From contig NZ_LPVV01000041.1 in NCBI RefSeq assembly GCF_002362255.1, positions 1 through 64,000 on the forward strand: a stretch of 64,000 nt of DNA. Reading direction: 5' to 3'. How positions within the stretch are numbered: the stretch's first letter is position 1; each line of letters starts with the position of its first letter. The translations under genes were made by a program, and so were the position numbers. Source of the stretch: Microbacterium sp. SZ1 (GTDB taxonomy: Bacteria; Actinomycetota; Actinomycetes; Actinomycetales; Microbacteriaceae). This document shows, one piece after another, positions 8,160 through 18,811 of this stretch. Below the pieces are notes generated by a model that was not told the origin of the DNA, did not search any database, and saw only the letters and a program-made list of their open reading frames with translations.

Positions 8160-9443
8160 ATGACGACAGCGACTTCGACGGGCGCCCGGCAGGCGCGCGC
8201 CGCTGCCACCAGGCAGCGCATCGTCGACGCGGCCCGCGAGCTGTTCGTCGCGAACGGCTACCGCGCCACTTCACTGCGGGACATCGCGGCCGCGGCATCC
8301 GTCAGCCATCCCGGACTCCTCGGCCACTTCGCCTCGAAAGACGCTGTGCTCGCCGAAGTGGTTGCCGGGTTCGAGGACGACAACGAGAGGGCATTCGACG
8401 CGATCGTCGCGAATGCCGAGCCCGGCGCCCTGGTCTCTGCGGAGATCGCGGCGCGCAACGCACGCACGCCCGGCTATCTGGAGCTCTTCGCGGCTCTCAC
8501 GGGCGAGGCGTCCACTCCCCGGCATCCCGCGCACGAGCGCATGCGAGGACGATACGAGAGGCTCCGCGCGATGACGCGGGATGTGCTCGTCGACGCCCGA
8601 CAGCACGGGACCATGGATGCCGATCGCGACCCGACCGCGGAGACGATCCGCCACATGGCCGGGTGGGACGGCCTGCAGCTCATGTCGCAGTATCTGCCCG
8701 ACCGTGTCGACGTCGTCGCGATGCTGGAGGAGCGGGAATCGCTGTGGGCGCTGCCGCCCGGCTGGCGCGACCCCGACGACGCACCGGCGGCCGCGACCGG
8801 TGCGCCTTTCCCCGGCATCACGGGTGCCCTCATCGACGAACCGACGGACGCCGACCCCGGCTACGCCGTCGGACGCAAGCGGCGGGCGAGGATCGTCGCC
8901 GACGCCATGCGGCTCTTCGCGCGCGACGGCTACGGTGACACGAGCCTGCGCGACATCGCCGAGGCCGTCGGAGCCTCGAAGTCGACGCTTCTGCACCACT
9001 ACCCGTCCAAGGAGCTTCTGTTGAGCGCGGTGCTCGCCGAGCGTGACCGCTCGATCCAGGACCGCGCCGACACGATTCCCCTCGACCGCGCTGCCGATGC
9101 GCTGCGCGACCTACCGCTGGGCGCTTTCGGCAACGCTCACGACGAGCCGGGGCTGATCGAGGTGTACGCCGTGCTGTCGTGCGAAGCCGTGCCGGTGGGT
9201 CATCCGGCTCACGAGTACTTCACCCGGCGATTCGCCCGTGCGATCGACTATTTCGCCGAACTCTTCCGGCTTGCTCAGCTCGACGGCGATCTGCCCGCGC
9301 ACCGCGATCCCGAGCACGAGGCCGTCTGGCTCGTCGCCCTCTGGGACGGCCTGCAGTACCAATGGCTGTACGACCGGGATGCCGTGAACATCGCCGCTCA
9401 GCTGCGGGCGCACCTCGACGACGTGCTGCCGCTTCGCGACTGA
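8160..9443 (+). CDS. tandem-domain TetR family regulator
   Basis: 427 residues, about twice a normal TetR protein. Two complete TetR units are joined head to tail. The first HTH (RQRIVDAARELF...TSLRDIAAAASVS) spans about residues 18-65, the second (RARIVADAMRLF...TSLRDIAEAVGAS) about 240-290. Each is followed by its own helical ligand domain with a matching WDGLQ motif, so this is an internal duplication rather than fusion of unrelated parts. The ATG at 8160 has GAGGAGG just upstream. It probably represses the divergent MFS-GH3 operon and itself through the paired operator at 8092-8128. A single chain could act as a pseudo-dimer. Confidence 0.88.
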   Translation: MTTATSTGARQARAAATRQRIVDAARELFVANGYRATSLRDIAAAASVSHPGLLGHFASKDAVLAEVVAGFEDDNERAFDAIVANAEPGALVSAEIAARNARTPGYLELFAALTGEASTPRHPAHERMRGRYERLRAMTRDVLVDARQHGTMDADRDPTAETIRHMAGWDGLQLMSQYLPDRVDVVAMLEERESLWALPPGWRDPDDAPAAATGAPFPGITGALIDEPTDADPGYAVGRKRRARIVADAMRLFARDGYGDTSLRDIAEAVGASKSTLLHHYPSKELLLSAVLAERDRSIQDRADTIPLDRAADALRDLPLGAFGNAHDEPGLIEVYAVLSCEAVPVGHPAHEYFTRRFARAIDYFAELFRLAQLDGDLPAHRDPEHEAVWLVALWDGLQYQWLYDRDAVNIAAQLRAHLDDVLPLRD

Positions 9444-9461
9444 GAACGGCGGACGGCGGAC

Positions 9462-11492
<2,031 letters not shown>

Positions 11493-11498
11493 CCCTCC

Positions 11499-11504
11499 AG
11501 CGTA
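11499..11504 (-). promoter_or_regulatory. leaderless -10 box of recQ
   Basis: TACGCT, 6 nt before the ATG, places transcription start at or beside the start codon. Confidence 0.55.
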
Positions 11505-11686
11505 ACGACCCCCGCCGACAAGCCGGGCCGCCGCGTCCACAGCATCCCGCGCACCCCTTGTTCAGGTGGCACCTCTCGTCGTAATTCTGCTCAGATTCCC
11601 GCAGCAGGTGCCCACGGGACGCGTCTTTCGACCTCGGTGTCGCCGCGCGGGCGTAGGTTGGACGCAGACGCCCGAAGGAGCCTCCG

Positions 11687-12016
11687 ATGACCGACTTCAC
11701 CGTGACCCGCAACGACGACGCCTCGCGCTACGAGATCCACTCCGGCGACACCCTGGCCGGGTTCGCCGAGTTTCAGCTGCGCCCCGGTGCGATCCGCTTC
11801 ATCCACACCGAGATCGACCCGGCTTTCCAGGGGCAGGGTCTCGCGAGCATCCTCGCGAAGGACGCACTGACGGATGCCGCGGCCACCGGAGACGCCATCG
11901 TGCCGCTGTGCCCGTACATCGCGAAGTACCTGACCACGCACGAGATCGAGGGCGCCGAGATCCGCTGGCCGCAGCGGCCGGCCCCGGTCGCGGGCACCGA
12001 CGCCGCGGAGGCGTGA
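11687..12016 (+). CDS. small GNAT-like N-acetyltransferase (YidJ/Gtn type)
   Basis: 109-residue minimal GNAT-fold protein. FIHTEIDPAFQGQGLASIL (residues about 38-56) is the acetyl-CoA-binding region with the QGQGLA pyrophosphate loop, and CPYI is the conserved motif of this short family. AAGGAG lies upstream of the ATG. The stop codon overlaps the pirin start (TGATG), so the two genes form an operon. The substrate is unknown; related proteins act on small amines or protein N-termini. Confidence 0.82.
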   Translation: MTDFTVTRNDDASRYEIHSGDTLAGFAEFQLRPGAIRFIHTEIDPAFQGQGLASILAKDALTDAAATGDAIVPLCPYIAKYLTTHEIEGAEIRWPQRPAPVAGTDAAEA

Positions 12017-12933
12017 TGATCGGCGAGCGCCGCATCGTCCTGGAACCGCGCGACGTCCCGCTCGGCGGGGTGCGCGGCATGAACGTGCTGCGCCTGCTGC
12101 CGCACCGCAACCTGCCGACCATCGGCGCGTGGTGCTTCCTCGACCGGTTCGGCCCGGCCGAGACGCGCATGCGCGTCGAACCCCACCCGCACATCGGTCT
12201 GCAGACCGTGACCTGGCCGCTTGTCGGCGAGATCCGCCACCGCGACGCCCTCGGCAGCGACGTCAACCTGCGACGCGGCCAGCTCAATCTCATGACCGCC
12301 GGCAACGGCATCTCGCACTCGGAGTACTCGGTCGGCGATGATCCGGTGCCACTCGACGCCCTGCAGTTCTGGGTCGTGCTGCCGGAGACCGCGCGGCACG
12401 GCGCCGGTGGGTTCGAGCAGCACACGGAGCTTCCCGGTGTCCGGCTGCCCGCCCTCGACGGAGCGGATGCCGCGGCCACGGTCGTGCTGGGCGAGTTCGC
12501 CGGCATCACCTCTCCGGCCACCGTGCACACGCCCATCGTCGGTGCCGAGGTCGTCGTCGCCGCCGGAAGCACCGTGCGGTTGCCCCTGCACACCGGCTGG
12601 GAGCACGGAGTCATGCTCGTCGAGGGGGATGCCGTCGTGTCGCAGCATCCGATGGAGCTGAACGACATGCTCTACCTCGGCGACGAACGGGATGCCGTCG
12701 AGGTGTCGAGCGCGAACGGCGCGCTGTTGTTCCTCCTCGGCGGTGAGCCGTTCGAGAGCGACATCGTCATGTGGTGGAACTTCGCCGGTCGCACGCACGA
12801 GGAGATCGTCGAAGCGAGAGACGACTGGGAAGCCGCATCCGACCGCTTCGGAACCGTCGAGGGCCACGACGTGCGCATCCCCGCGCCGCCGCTGCCCGAC
12901 GTGCGGCTCATGCCCCGCGGTCGCAAGATCTGA
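12016..12933 (+). CDS. pirin family bicupin protein
   Basis: 305-residue cytosolic bicupin. The N-terminal cupin carries the metal-binding pattern HPHIGLQTVTW and later the pirin signature LMTAGNGISHSE. The C-terminal pirin domain runs from about residue 170. Pirins bind Fe(II), and some have quercetinase activity or modulate central carbon flux. The start overlaps the last base of the GNAT stop codon, so translation is coupled. The 3' end faces the subtilase gene across a dispersed repeat that forms a terminator-like hairpin. Confidence 0.9.
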   Translation: MIGERRIVLEPRDVPLGGVRGMNVLRLLPHRNLPTIGAWCFLDRFGPAETRMRVEPHPHIGLQTVTWPLVGEIRHRDALGSDVNLRRGQLNLMTAGNGISHSEYSVGDDPVPLDALQFWVVLPETARHGAGGFEQHTELPGVRLPALDGADAAATVVLGEFAGITSPATVHTPIVGAEVVVAAGSTVRLPLHTGWEHGVMLVEGDAVVSQHPMELNDMLYLGDERDAVEVSSANGALLFLLGGEPFESDIVMWWNFAGRTHEEIVEARDDWEAASDRFGTVEGHDVRIPAPPLPDVRLMPRGRKI

Positions 12934-12952
12934 CGCCCGCGCTAACCGGTCC

Positions 12953-13047
12953 TCGAGCGAGCGGTCGTTGAGCGACCGGTCGTTGAGCGAGCGAAGCGAG
13001 ACGAAACGCGGTGAGGTCCGTACGACTCCTCGCCGCGTTTCGTCTCG
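12953..13047. repeat. dispersed GTTGAGCGA repeat, copy 1, acting as bidirectional terminator
   Basis: Two tandem GGTCGTTGAGCGA units lead into a 20-bp stem, CGAGACGAAACGCGG(T)GAGG at 12997-13016, paired with 13028-13047 with one mismatch. It lies between convergent genes. The same sequence recurs at 24498-24593 and 32698-32753. Confidence 0.8.
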
Positions 13048-13054
13048 TCGCGCG

Positions 13055-16000
13055 CTACTCGACCGTTACGATCGTCCGCACAGCCGAGTCGCCGTACTGC
13101 ACGAGCCCGAGGTAGCGGGTGCCGGCCTCGAGGCCGCTCCAGCTGAGGTCGTAGCTCGTCTTCTCGCCGCGGACGGCGGGAACCGGGTTCGGGTTCGCGG
13201 TGAACGCGCCCTCACCCTCGGGCTGCACGGCGGCGTAGGTCATGTCCCACGTCATCGGCGCCGAGGTCGCGTACACATTCGCCACGACCAGGTACGTGCC
13301 CGCGGTCGGAGCCGCGACCGTCACCTGCTCATCGGCCGATCCGGTGGCCGACTGCCACCGCTCGTAGTACCGCAGGTCGTCGGGGCTCACCACCCGGTAC
13401 ACGGTGAGGTCGAGGTCGCTACCGGCGTCGTCCGACGAGTCGAGGTCGAACCGGGCGAGCGTCGTGCCCTCCGGCACGTCGACGATCCACGACACGTCCT
13501 TGTTCTCGTCTCCCGAGGACTCGTCGCCGGAGTGACCGGTGACACGCCCGTCGGGGTCTTCCAGCAGCGTGAACGGCGTGAGACCCGAGAGACCGAGAGC
13601 GAGGTCGCCGTCGACACCCGGCGTGATCTCCACCGTGGTCGACCCGTCGACACCCGTGCCCGACACCTCGGCCGGAGCATCCGCCGTGACCGGGAACACC
13701 GCGATCGGCGACCGCACCGTGTTCTTCTTGCTCGTCCAGGTCAACGACCCGGTCGCCCACTGCTCGACCGGCGCGCTCGCGTTGTCGAACGTGACCGTGT
13801 AGCTCGCGGTCTGGCCCGCTCGGTCGAATGTCAGCGTGGAGGGAGACACCGTGACGTTCACACCGGGCACGTCGGCGGATGCCGTGAACGTGCCCTTCTC
13901 GGTGGAGGTCACCGTGCGGGTGACGGTCTGCGCGCTCGCGAGCGATCCGATCGAGATCGACGCGACGTTCAGGTCGCTGCCGTCGATCGGGTCGCCCGGG
14001 AAGTCGGCGAGGCCCTTGCCCTCGAGGTAGGCCGTCCAGTCGGCGACGTCGTTCAGGTACAGCAGACCCGGGTTGAAGTACCGCTTCGGGTCGACCTGTC
14101 CGGCGCCCTGCTGGAACGGGTCGCGGTTGGGCGATCCGTCGGCGTTCACGGTGTCGTACGCCGTGGTCATCATCGCGGACTTGATCTCGGCGGGCTTGGC
14201 GTTCGGCCGCTCGCCGAGATACAGGGCCGCGAGGCCGGCGATGTGCGGCGACGCCATCGAGGTTCCGGAGAGGATGCCGAAGGTCGGCGCCTCGTCGGGG
14301 TCGTTGTTCGTCGCGGCGAGGATCGCCACACCGGGGGCGGCGATGTCGGGCTTCATGATGTCGCTGCCGTCGGCCAGCATCGGCCCGCGGCTCGAGAATC
14401 CGGCGATCTGCGGCACCGGCGTGGTGACGCCCGTCGTGTTCTCGCCCACGAGCGAGATCGGACGATCGGTGCCGCCCTGCACGTACGCGAGCACGGCCGC
14501 GCGGTAGGCGGAGGCGAGGTGCACGGTCGGCACGGCGTGGAAGTCGTTGTCGAGCGAGTCGGATCCGCCCGGAACGTTGACGAGGACCATGCCGATGCCC
14601 CCGGCATCCTTCACGACCTGCGACTTCTCGGCGCGCGCGTTGTTGCCTCGATCGCAGACCACGATGTGGCCGGCCGCCTTCGCGGCGTCGAGCGTGCCCG
14701 GGAGGCAGAGCGCGGCATCCGCACCGGAGGCACCGGATGCCGGTATGTCGCCCGCGTACACCGACGGGCCGGTCACGGTCTGGCCGAACGGCACGCTCAC
14801 CGACGCTCCCGCCTGCGCAAAGCCGTCGAACTGCACCGTGCCCTCCCACGTCGGGATGGTGGATGCCGCGACCGTCGTGTACCAGGGCGAGGCGTGGTCG
14901 GCGGTCACCGGGTCGGGTCCGTCGTTGCCCGCGCTCGTCGCGACGAAGACGCCGGCGGCGGCCGCATTGAAGAACGCGATGTCTTCGGGGGCGAGGACGG
15001 TGGATGCCGCGCCGCCGCCGATCGAGTAGTTGATGACGTCGACGCCGTCGGCGACGGCCTGGTCGATCGCGGCGATCAGGTCGCTGCCGGCGCAGATGTC
15101 GTCGGTCGTGACCGCGGGATCGGGGCCGACGTAGCAGGCCTTGTAGGCGGAGACCTTCGCGCCGGGCGCGACACCCGAGATGGTGCCGAGATCGACGCCC
15201 TCGACGGTCGCCTTCACCTTGAAGTTGCCGGCCGCGGTGCTCGCGGTGTGCGAGCCGTGTCCGTCGCCGTCGCGCGGCGAGAGGTAGTCGTACTGGAAGT
15301 CGAATCCGGCGGCGGCAGCGCCCGAGGAGAAGTACTGCGCGCCGATCAGCTTGCTGTTGTAGTCGCTCTTGTCCCACCCCTGACCTTCGACCATGGTGGC
15401 CTGGAAGCGCCCGCCGTCGGACTTGTCGAAGTAGACGGTGGTGCCGTCGGTGTAGGGCTGACTGCCCTTGTGGCGGTTCTTGTCCTTCTTCTGCTGCTTG
15501 AGCTTCTTGCCCTCGAACGACGGATGCTCGGGCGCGATGCCGGTGTCGATCACGCCGACCACGACGCCTTCACCGGCCTTGTCGACGCCGCCGGTCTGCT
15601 GCCAGACGCCGCCCTTGCCCTTCTTGTCGTCGCCGAGCCCGAGGAAGCTGGTGGAGGACTGCGCGTCCGGGTGGCGGATGAAGTCCGGATAAACGCCGTA
15701 GACGTCCTTCGACGCGCGGAGCTTGTCTACCTGCTCACCCGAGAGCTGGGCGCTGAACCCGTTGAGCACGACCTGATAGGTCGTGTCGGGGGTGACCCCG
15801 ACCTCCTGGGCGAGCGTCTGCTGTTCGGTCTCGAGGTGCTCGACGTAGCGGAGGGACTCCTGCGATTCCGGCTCGAGCTGCTCGCCTTCGGCGGGCTTCG
15901 TGGCCTGGATGCCGTCAACTCCGCCCTCATAGCTGGCGAGCGGATCGGCCTTCATCACGACGATGTACTGACCGGGCGTCCCCTCGATCGGGGTGGGTGC

Positions 16001-16102
16001 GTTCACCTCCTCGACGCCTGCGTATCCTGCGGTTGCCGTCGACGCGACGAACAGCGCGGCCAGGCTTGTGGCCGCCGCCATCCGGAGGGGTGTTCGACCC
16101 AT
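13055..16102 (-). CDS. secreted S8 family serine peptidase (subtilase)
   Basis: 1015 residues. The signal peptide (about 1-29, ending near AGYA) is followed by an I9-type propeptide (about 40-145) and a peptidase domain with catalytic Asp186 (VIDTG), His282 (DGHGSH) and Ser615 (SGTSMASP). A PA-like domain is inserted before the serine (CDRGNNARAEKS), and Fn3/C5a-peptidase-like beta domains fill residues about 690-1015. A Lys-rich insert lies at 199-213, between the Asp and His motifs. The ATG at 16102 has GGAGAG 8 nt upstream. No cell-wall anchor is visible, so it is likely released for extracellular protein degradation. Confidence 0.92.
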   Translation of the reverse strand: MGRTPLRMAAATSLAALFVASTATAGYAGVEEVNAPTPIEGTPGQYIVVMKADPLASYEGGVDGIQATKPAEGEQLEPESQESLRYVEHLETEQQTLAQEVGVTPDTTYQVVLNGFSAQLSGEQVDKLRASKDVYGVYPDFIRHPDAQSSTSFLGLGDDKKGKGGVWQQTGGVDKAGEGVVVGVIDTGIAPEHPSFEGKKLKQQKKDKNRHKGSQPYTDGTTVYFDKSDGGRFQATMVEGQGWDKSDYNSKLIGAQYFSSGAAAAGFDFQYDYLSPRDGDGHGSHTASTAAGNFKVKATVEGVDLGTISGVAPGAKVSAYKACYVGPDPAVTTDDICAGSDLIAAIDQAVADGVDVINYSIGGGAASTVLAPEDIAFFNAAAAGVFVATSAGNDGPDPVTADHASPWYTTVAASTIPTWEGTVQFDGFAQAGASVSVPFGQTVTGPSVYAGDIPASGASGADAALCLPGTLDAAKAAGHIVVCDRGNNARAEKSQVVKDAGGIGMVLVNVPGGSDSLDNDFHAVPTVHLASAYRAAVLAYVQGGTDRPISLVGENTTGVTTPVPQIAGFSSRGPMLADGSDIMKPDIAAPGVAILAATNNDPDEAPTFGILSGTSMASPHIAGLAALYLGERPNAKPAEIKSAMMTTAYDTVNADGSPNRDPFQQGAGQVDPKRYFNPGLLYLNDVADWTAYLEGKGLADFPGDPIDGSDLNVASISIGSLASAQTVTRTVTSTEKGTFTASADVPGVNVTVSPSTLTFDRAGQTASYTVTFDNASAPVEQWATGSLTWTSKKNTVRSPIAVFPVTADAPAEVSGTGVDGSTTVEITPGVDGDLALGLSGLTPFTLLEDPDGRVTGHSGDESSGDENKDVSWIVDVPEGTTLARFDLDSSDDAGSDLDLTVYRVVSPDDLRYYERWQSATGSADEQVTVAAPTAGTYLVVANVYATSAPMTWDMTYAAVQPEGEGAFTANPNPVPAVRGEKTSYDLSWSGLEAGTRYLGLVQYGDSAVRTIVTVE

Positions 16103-16250
16103 GTGTGTCTCTCCGATGATCACGGTGCGGCCTCGTTGCCGCACCGCCGATCAAAGTAACCCGGGCTTCGGTCGGGTGACCAGGCTCGACGAGGAAACCT
16201 AGACGAATGGCCAATACATCGCTGTGCGTCCGTCGAGGATCGTGCGTCCG

Positions 16251-17708
16251 TCAGCCTCGCTCCGGCGAGTGCACGCGCGCGAGGAACCTCGCCGTGCGCG
16301 GCGACGGTCCGCGCGGGTCGAGCACCGACACGACGACCGTGACCGCGGCCGCCAGCGGGATCGTCCAGGCGGCGGGCTGAGCGAGATACGGAGCGGCGAC
16401 GCCCACTCCGCCGATCGCGGCGTGCACCACCAGGGCGAGGCCCGCTGCGAGGCCACCGGACAGCATCCCCGCGACCGCCCCGCGGGCCGTGAGGCCGCGC
16501 CACCACACACCCAGGAGGATCACCGGAGAGAGCGTCGACGCGGCGATCACGAACACGACTCCGACGCTCGATCCGAGTCCCGCCGGCGCGGTGAGAAGCG
16601 CGACCGCGAGCGGGACGAGTGCGCACAGCACGGCCGACAGACGGAACGAGCGCACGGATCCGGAGAACACGTCCTGGCTCACGACCCCGGCGAGCGACAC
16701 GACCAGCCCGGCCGAGGTCGCGAGGAACGCGGCGAACGCGCCGGCGACGATGAGCGCCGTGAGCAGCTCCCCCGCAAGACCCGGGAACACCCGGGAGGGC
16801 AGCAGCAGGACGACCGTGTCGGCCACCCCCGGCTCCGCCAGGTCGGGAGCCGCGACGCGCGCGAGCAGACCCATCGTGCTCGACACGGCGTAGAACGCGC
16901 TCACCATGCCGATGACGATCACGGTGGTTCGGCGCGCCGACACCCCCGTCGGACTCGTGTAGAACCGCACGAGCACATGCGGCAGACCCATGGTCCCGAG
17001 CAGGAGGGCGAGAAGCAGGGATGCCGTCTCGTACGCGTCGAACCCCGAGGGGCCGGCCTCGGCGGGGAACACCAACGCGGGGTCGAAATCGTGCGGCCCG
17101 CCGCTCAGCGCGAACGCGATGCACACCACCGGCACGAGCAGCGCCGTGAGCTTGAGCCAGTACTGGAACGCCTGCACGTAGGTGATCGCGCGCATCCCTC
17201 CCGCCGCCACTGCCGCCGCGACGAGCACCGCGACGAGCACCGCCCCCACCCACTCGGGCAGCCCGGCGACGACGAGCAGCGTGATGCCGGCGCCGTGCAG
17301 CTGCGGCACGATGTACAGCCAGCCGATCACGAGCACTGCGATGCTGGTGACACGGCGGGCGGTCGTCGATTCCAGCCGCGCCTCCAGGAAATCGGGGATC
17401 GTGTACGCGCCGCTGCGGCGGAGCGGCGCCGCGACGAACACCAGCACCAGAAGGTAGCCGGCCGCGTATCCGATCGGGAACCAGAACCCGCGCGCGCCGT
17501 CGAGCAGGACGAGTCCGGAGAGTCCGAGGAACGTGCCAGCCGAGAGATACTCCCCGCTGATCGCCGAGGCGTTCCACACCGGGCGCACCGTGCGCGACGC
17601 CACGAAGAAATCGCCCGTGGTGCGCGAGATACGCAGCCCGTAGACGCCGATGAGCAGCGTCGCGACCACGACGAGCGCGATGCCGACGAGGTCGAGGACG
17701 GCGTTCAC
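16251..17708 (-). CDS. sodium:solute symporter (SSS), ActP/MctC-like
   Basis: 485-residue integral membrane protein with about 13 helices, of the SSS family that co-imports small monocarboxylates such as acetate, pyruvate or propionate with sodium. The conserved region VWNASAISGEYLSAGTFLG is near residues 41-59. The GTG at 17708 overlaps the stop of the DUF485 partner by 4 bp, so translation is coupled. It is the last gene of the histidine kinase, response regulator, DUF485, symporter operon. The carboxylate substrate is inferred from this context, which matches ActP/YjcH and corynebacterial MctC arrangements. Confidence 0.88.
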   Translation of the reverse strand: MNAVLDLVGIALVVVATLLIGVYGLRISRTTGDFFVASRTVRPVWNASAISGEYLSAGTFLGLSGLVLLDGARGFWFPIGYAAGYLLVLVFVAAPLRRSGAYTIPDFLEARLESTTARRVTSIAVLVIGWLYIVPQLHGAGITLLVVAGLPEWVGAVLVAVLVAAAVAAGGMRAITYVQAFQYWLKLTALLVPVVCIAFALSGGPHDFDPALVFPAEAGPSGFDAYETASLLLALLLGTMGLPHVLVRFYTSPTGVSARRTTVIVIGMVSAFYAVSSTMGLLARVAAPDLAEPGVADTVVLLLPSRVFPGLAGELLTALIVAGAFAAFLATSAGLVVSLAGVVSQDVFSGSVRSFRLSAVLCALVPLAVALLTAPAGLGSSVGVVFVIAASTLSPVILLGVWWRGLTARGAVAGMLSGGLAAGLALVVHAAIGGVGVAAPYLAQPAAWTIPLAAAVTVVVSVLDPRGPSPRTARFLARVHSPERG

Positions 17709-18079
17709 TCGCGGTCCCGCAGCACACGGAACCGGCGTTCGTTGCGCGCGGCCGTGCGCACGTACAGCACCGCGAAGACGAGGATGATCGGGTAGAACGC
17801 GTACGCCTGCAGCAGCCACGACAGCGGCAGCCCCCACACGACGAGCTCATCGAACTCGGGAATCAGGGCGATCGCGAGCGTCAGCGCGATCACGACGAGC
17901 ACGAAGCCCGCGACGGTGCCGAGTGCGAGCCGCAGCTGGCTGCGCATCAGTGCGCGCGTGAAGACGGCATCCGCCTCGTCGACCGGCGAGCCGGGCAGGG
18001 CGATGCCGCGCGTCAGCGGCGCTGGGCGTCGCGTCGGCGCATCGGCGGTGACGCGCACGCGCTTCGGCGTCTCGGTCAC
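17705..18079 (-). CDS. DUF485-type small membrane partner of the symporter
   Basis: 124 residues with a charged N-terminus and two membrane helices (about 58-80 and 92-112), ending in a basic tail. Small two-helix proteins of the DUF485 type accompany SSS carboxylate symporters. The GTG at 18079 overlaps the response-regulator stop by 4 bp, and its own stop overlaps the symporter start in the same way. The pairing is clear from position; the exact family assignment is less certain because the sequence is divergent. Confidence 0.7.
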   Translation of the reverse strand: MTETPKRVRVTADAPTRRPAPLTRGIALPGSPVDEADAVFTRALMRSQLRLALGTVAGFVLVVIALTLAIALIPEFDELVVWGLPLSWLLQAYAFYPIILVFAVLYVRTAARNERRFRVLRDRE

Positions 18080-18807
18080 GGCGCCCCCTCGACGCGCAGG
18101 AGGGCATCGCGCACCCCGGCAACAAGGCGCCTGCTTACGGGCAGCACCGCGGCATCCACGACGACCGCCGGTTCCGACCCCCACAGCCGCGCCTCCGTCA
18201 CCGCGGCCGCGCGGACGAGGGTGGAGCGATGGATGCGGAGGAAGCCGGCATCCGCCCACCGGGTCTCGAGCTCGGAGATCGGGATGCGGACGAGGTGCCC
18301 GCCGTCCGCGGTGTGCAGGCGCGAGTAGTCACCCTGGGCCTGCACCCAGCGCACCTCGCTGCGCCGCACGAACCGCACGGTCGAGCCGAGCGTCACCGGC
18401 AGCGTCTCGTCGTCGCCCGGCACGGCGACCTCGCCGAGCTCGATCACGCGATCGACGGCCTGCCGCAGCCGCTCGACCCGCACCGGCTTCAGCAGGTAGT
18501 CCGCCGCGCGCAGCTCGAACGCCTCGACCGCGCGGGCCTCGTCGGCGGTGACGAACACGACGGCCGGCGGCGCGGCGAGGGCGAGCAGGGATCGGGCGAG
18601 GTCGGTGCCGAGCAGGCCGGGCATGTGGATGTCGAGGAACGCGATGCGCACGGGGTGCTGCGACAGGATCCGCAGCGCCTCGGCACCTGACGTCGCCGTG
18701 AGCACGTCGCCGACCCGCGGGTCGAGGCGCAGCAGGTGCACCAGCTCGTCGAGCGCCGGCTTCTCGTCGTCGGCGACGAGGGCGTCGATCGTGCCTGCGT
18801 CGGTCAT
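18076..18807 (-). CDS. LytTR family response regulator
   Basis: 243 residues. The receiver domain (about 8-120) has the acidic pair DDE at 13-15, phosphoacceptor Asp59 in FLDIHMPG and Lys in YLLKPV. A LytTR DNA-binding domain (about 140-240) carries the WVQAQGDYSRLH motif. It starts 4 nt after the histidine kinase stop. By analogy with BtsR and YpdB, it probably activates a transporter gene in response to external carboxylate. The adjacent SSS symporter and cstA are the obvious candidate targets. Confidence 0.92.
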   Translation of the reverse strand: MTDAGTIDALVADDEKPALDELVHLLRLDPRVGDVLTATSGAEALRILSQHPVRIAFLDIHMPGLLGTDLARSLLALAAPPAVVFVTADEARAVEAFELRAADYLLKPVRVERLRQAVDRVIELGEVAVPGDDETLPVTLGSTVRFVRRSEVRWVQAQGDYSRLHTADGGHLVRIPISELETRWADAGFLRIHRSTLVRAAAVTEARLWGSEPAVVVDAAVLPVSRRLVAGVRDALLRVEGAP

Positions 18808-18811
18808 CGAG

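Noticed and set aside
16103..16250. Direct repeat GTGCGTCCGTC near 16223 and 16241 as an attachment site or operator
   Set aside because: The two short copies lie just beyond the symporter stop codon, with no integrase gene and no dyad symmetry.
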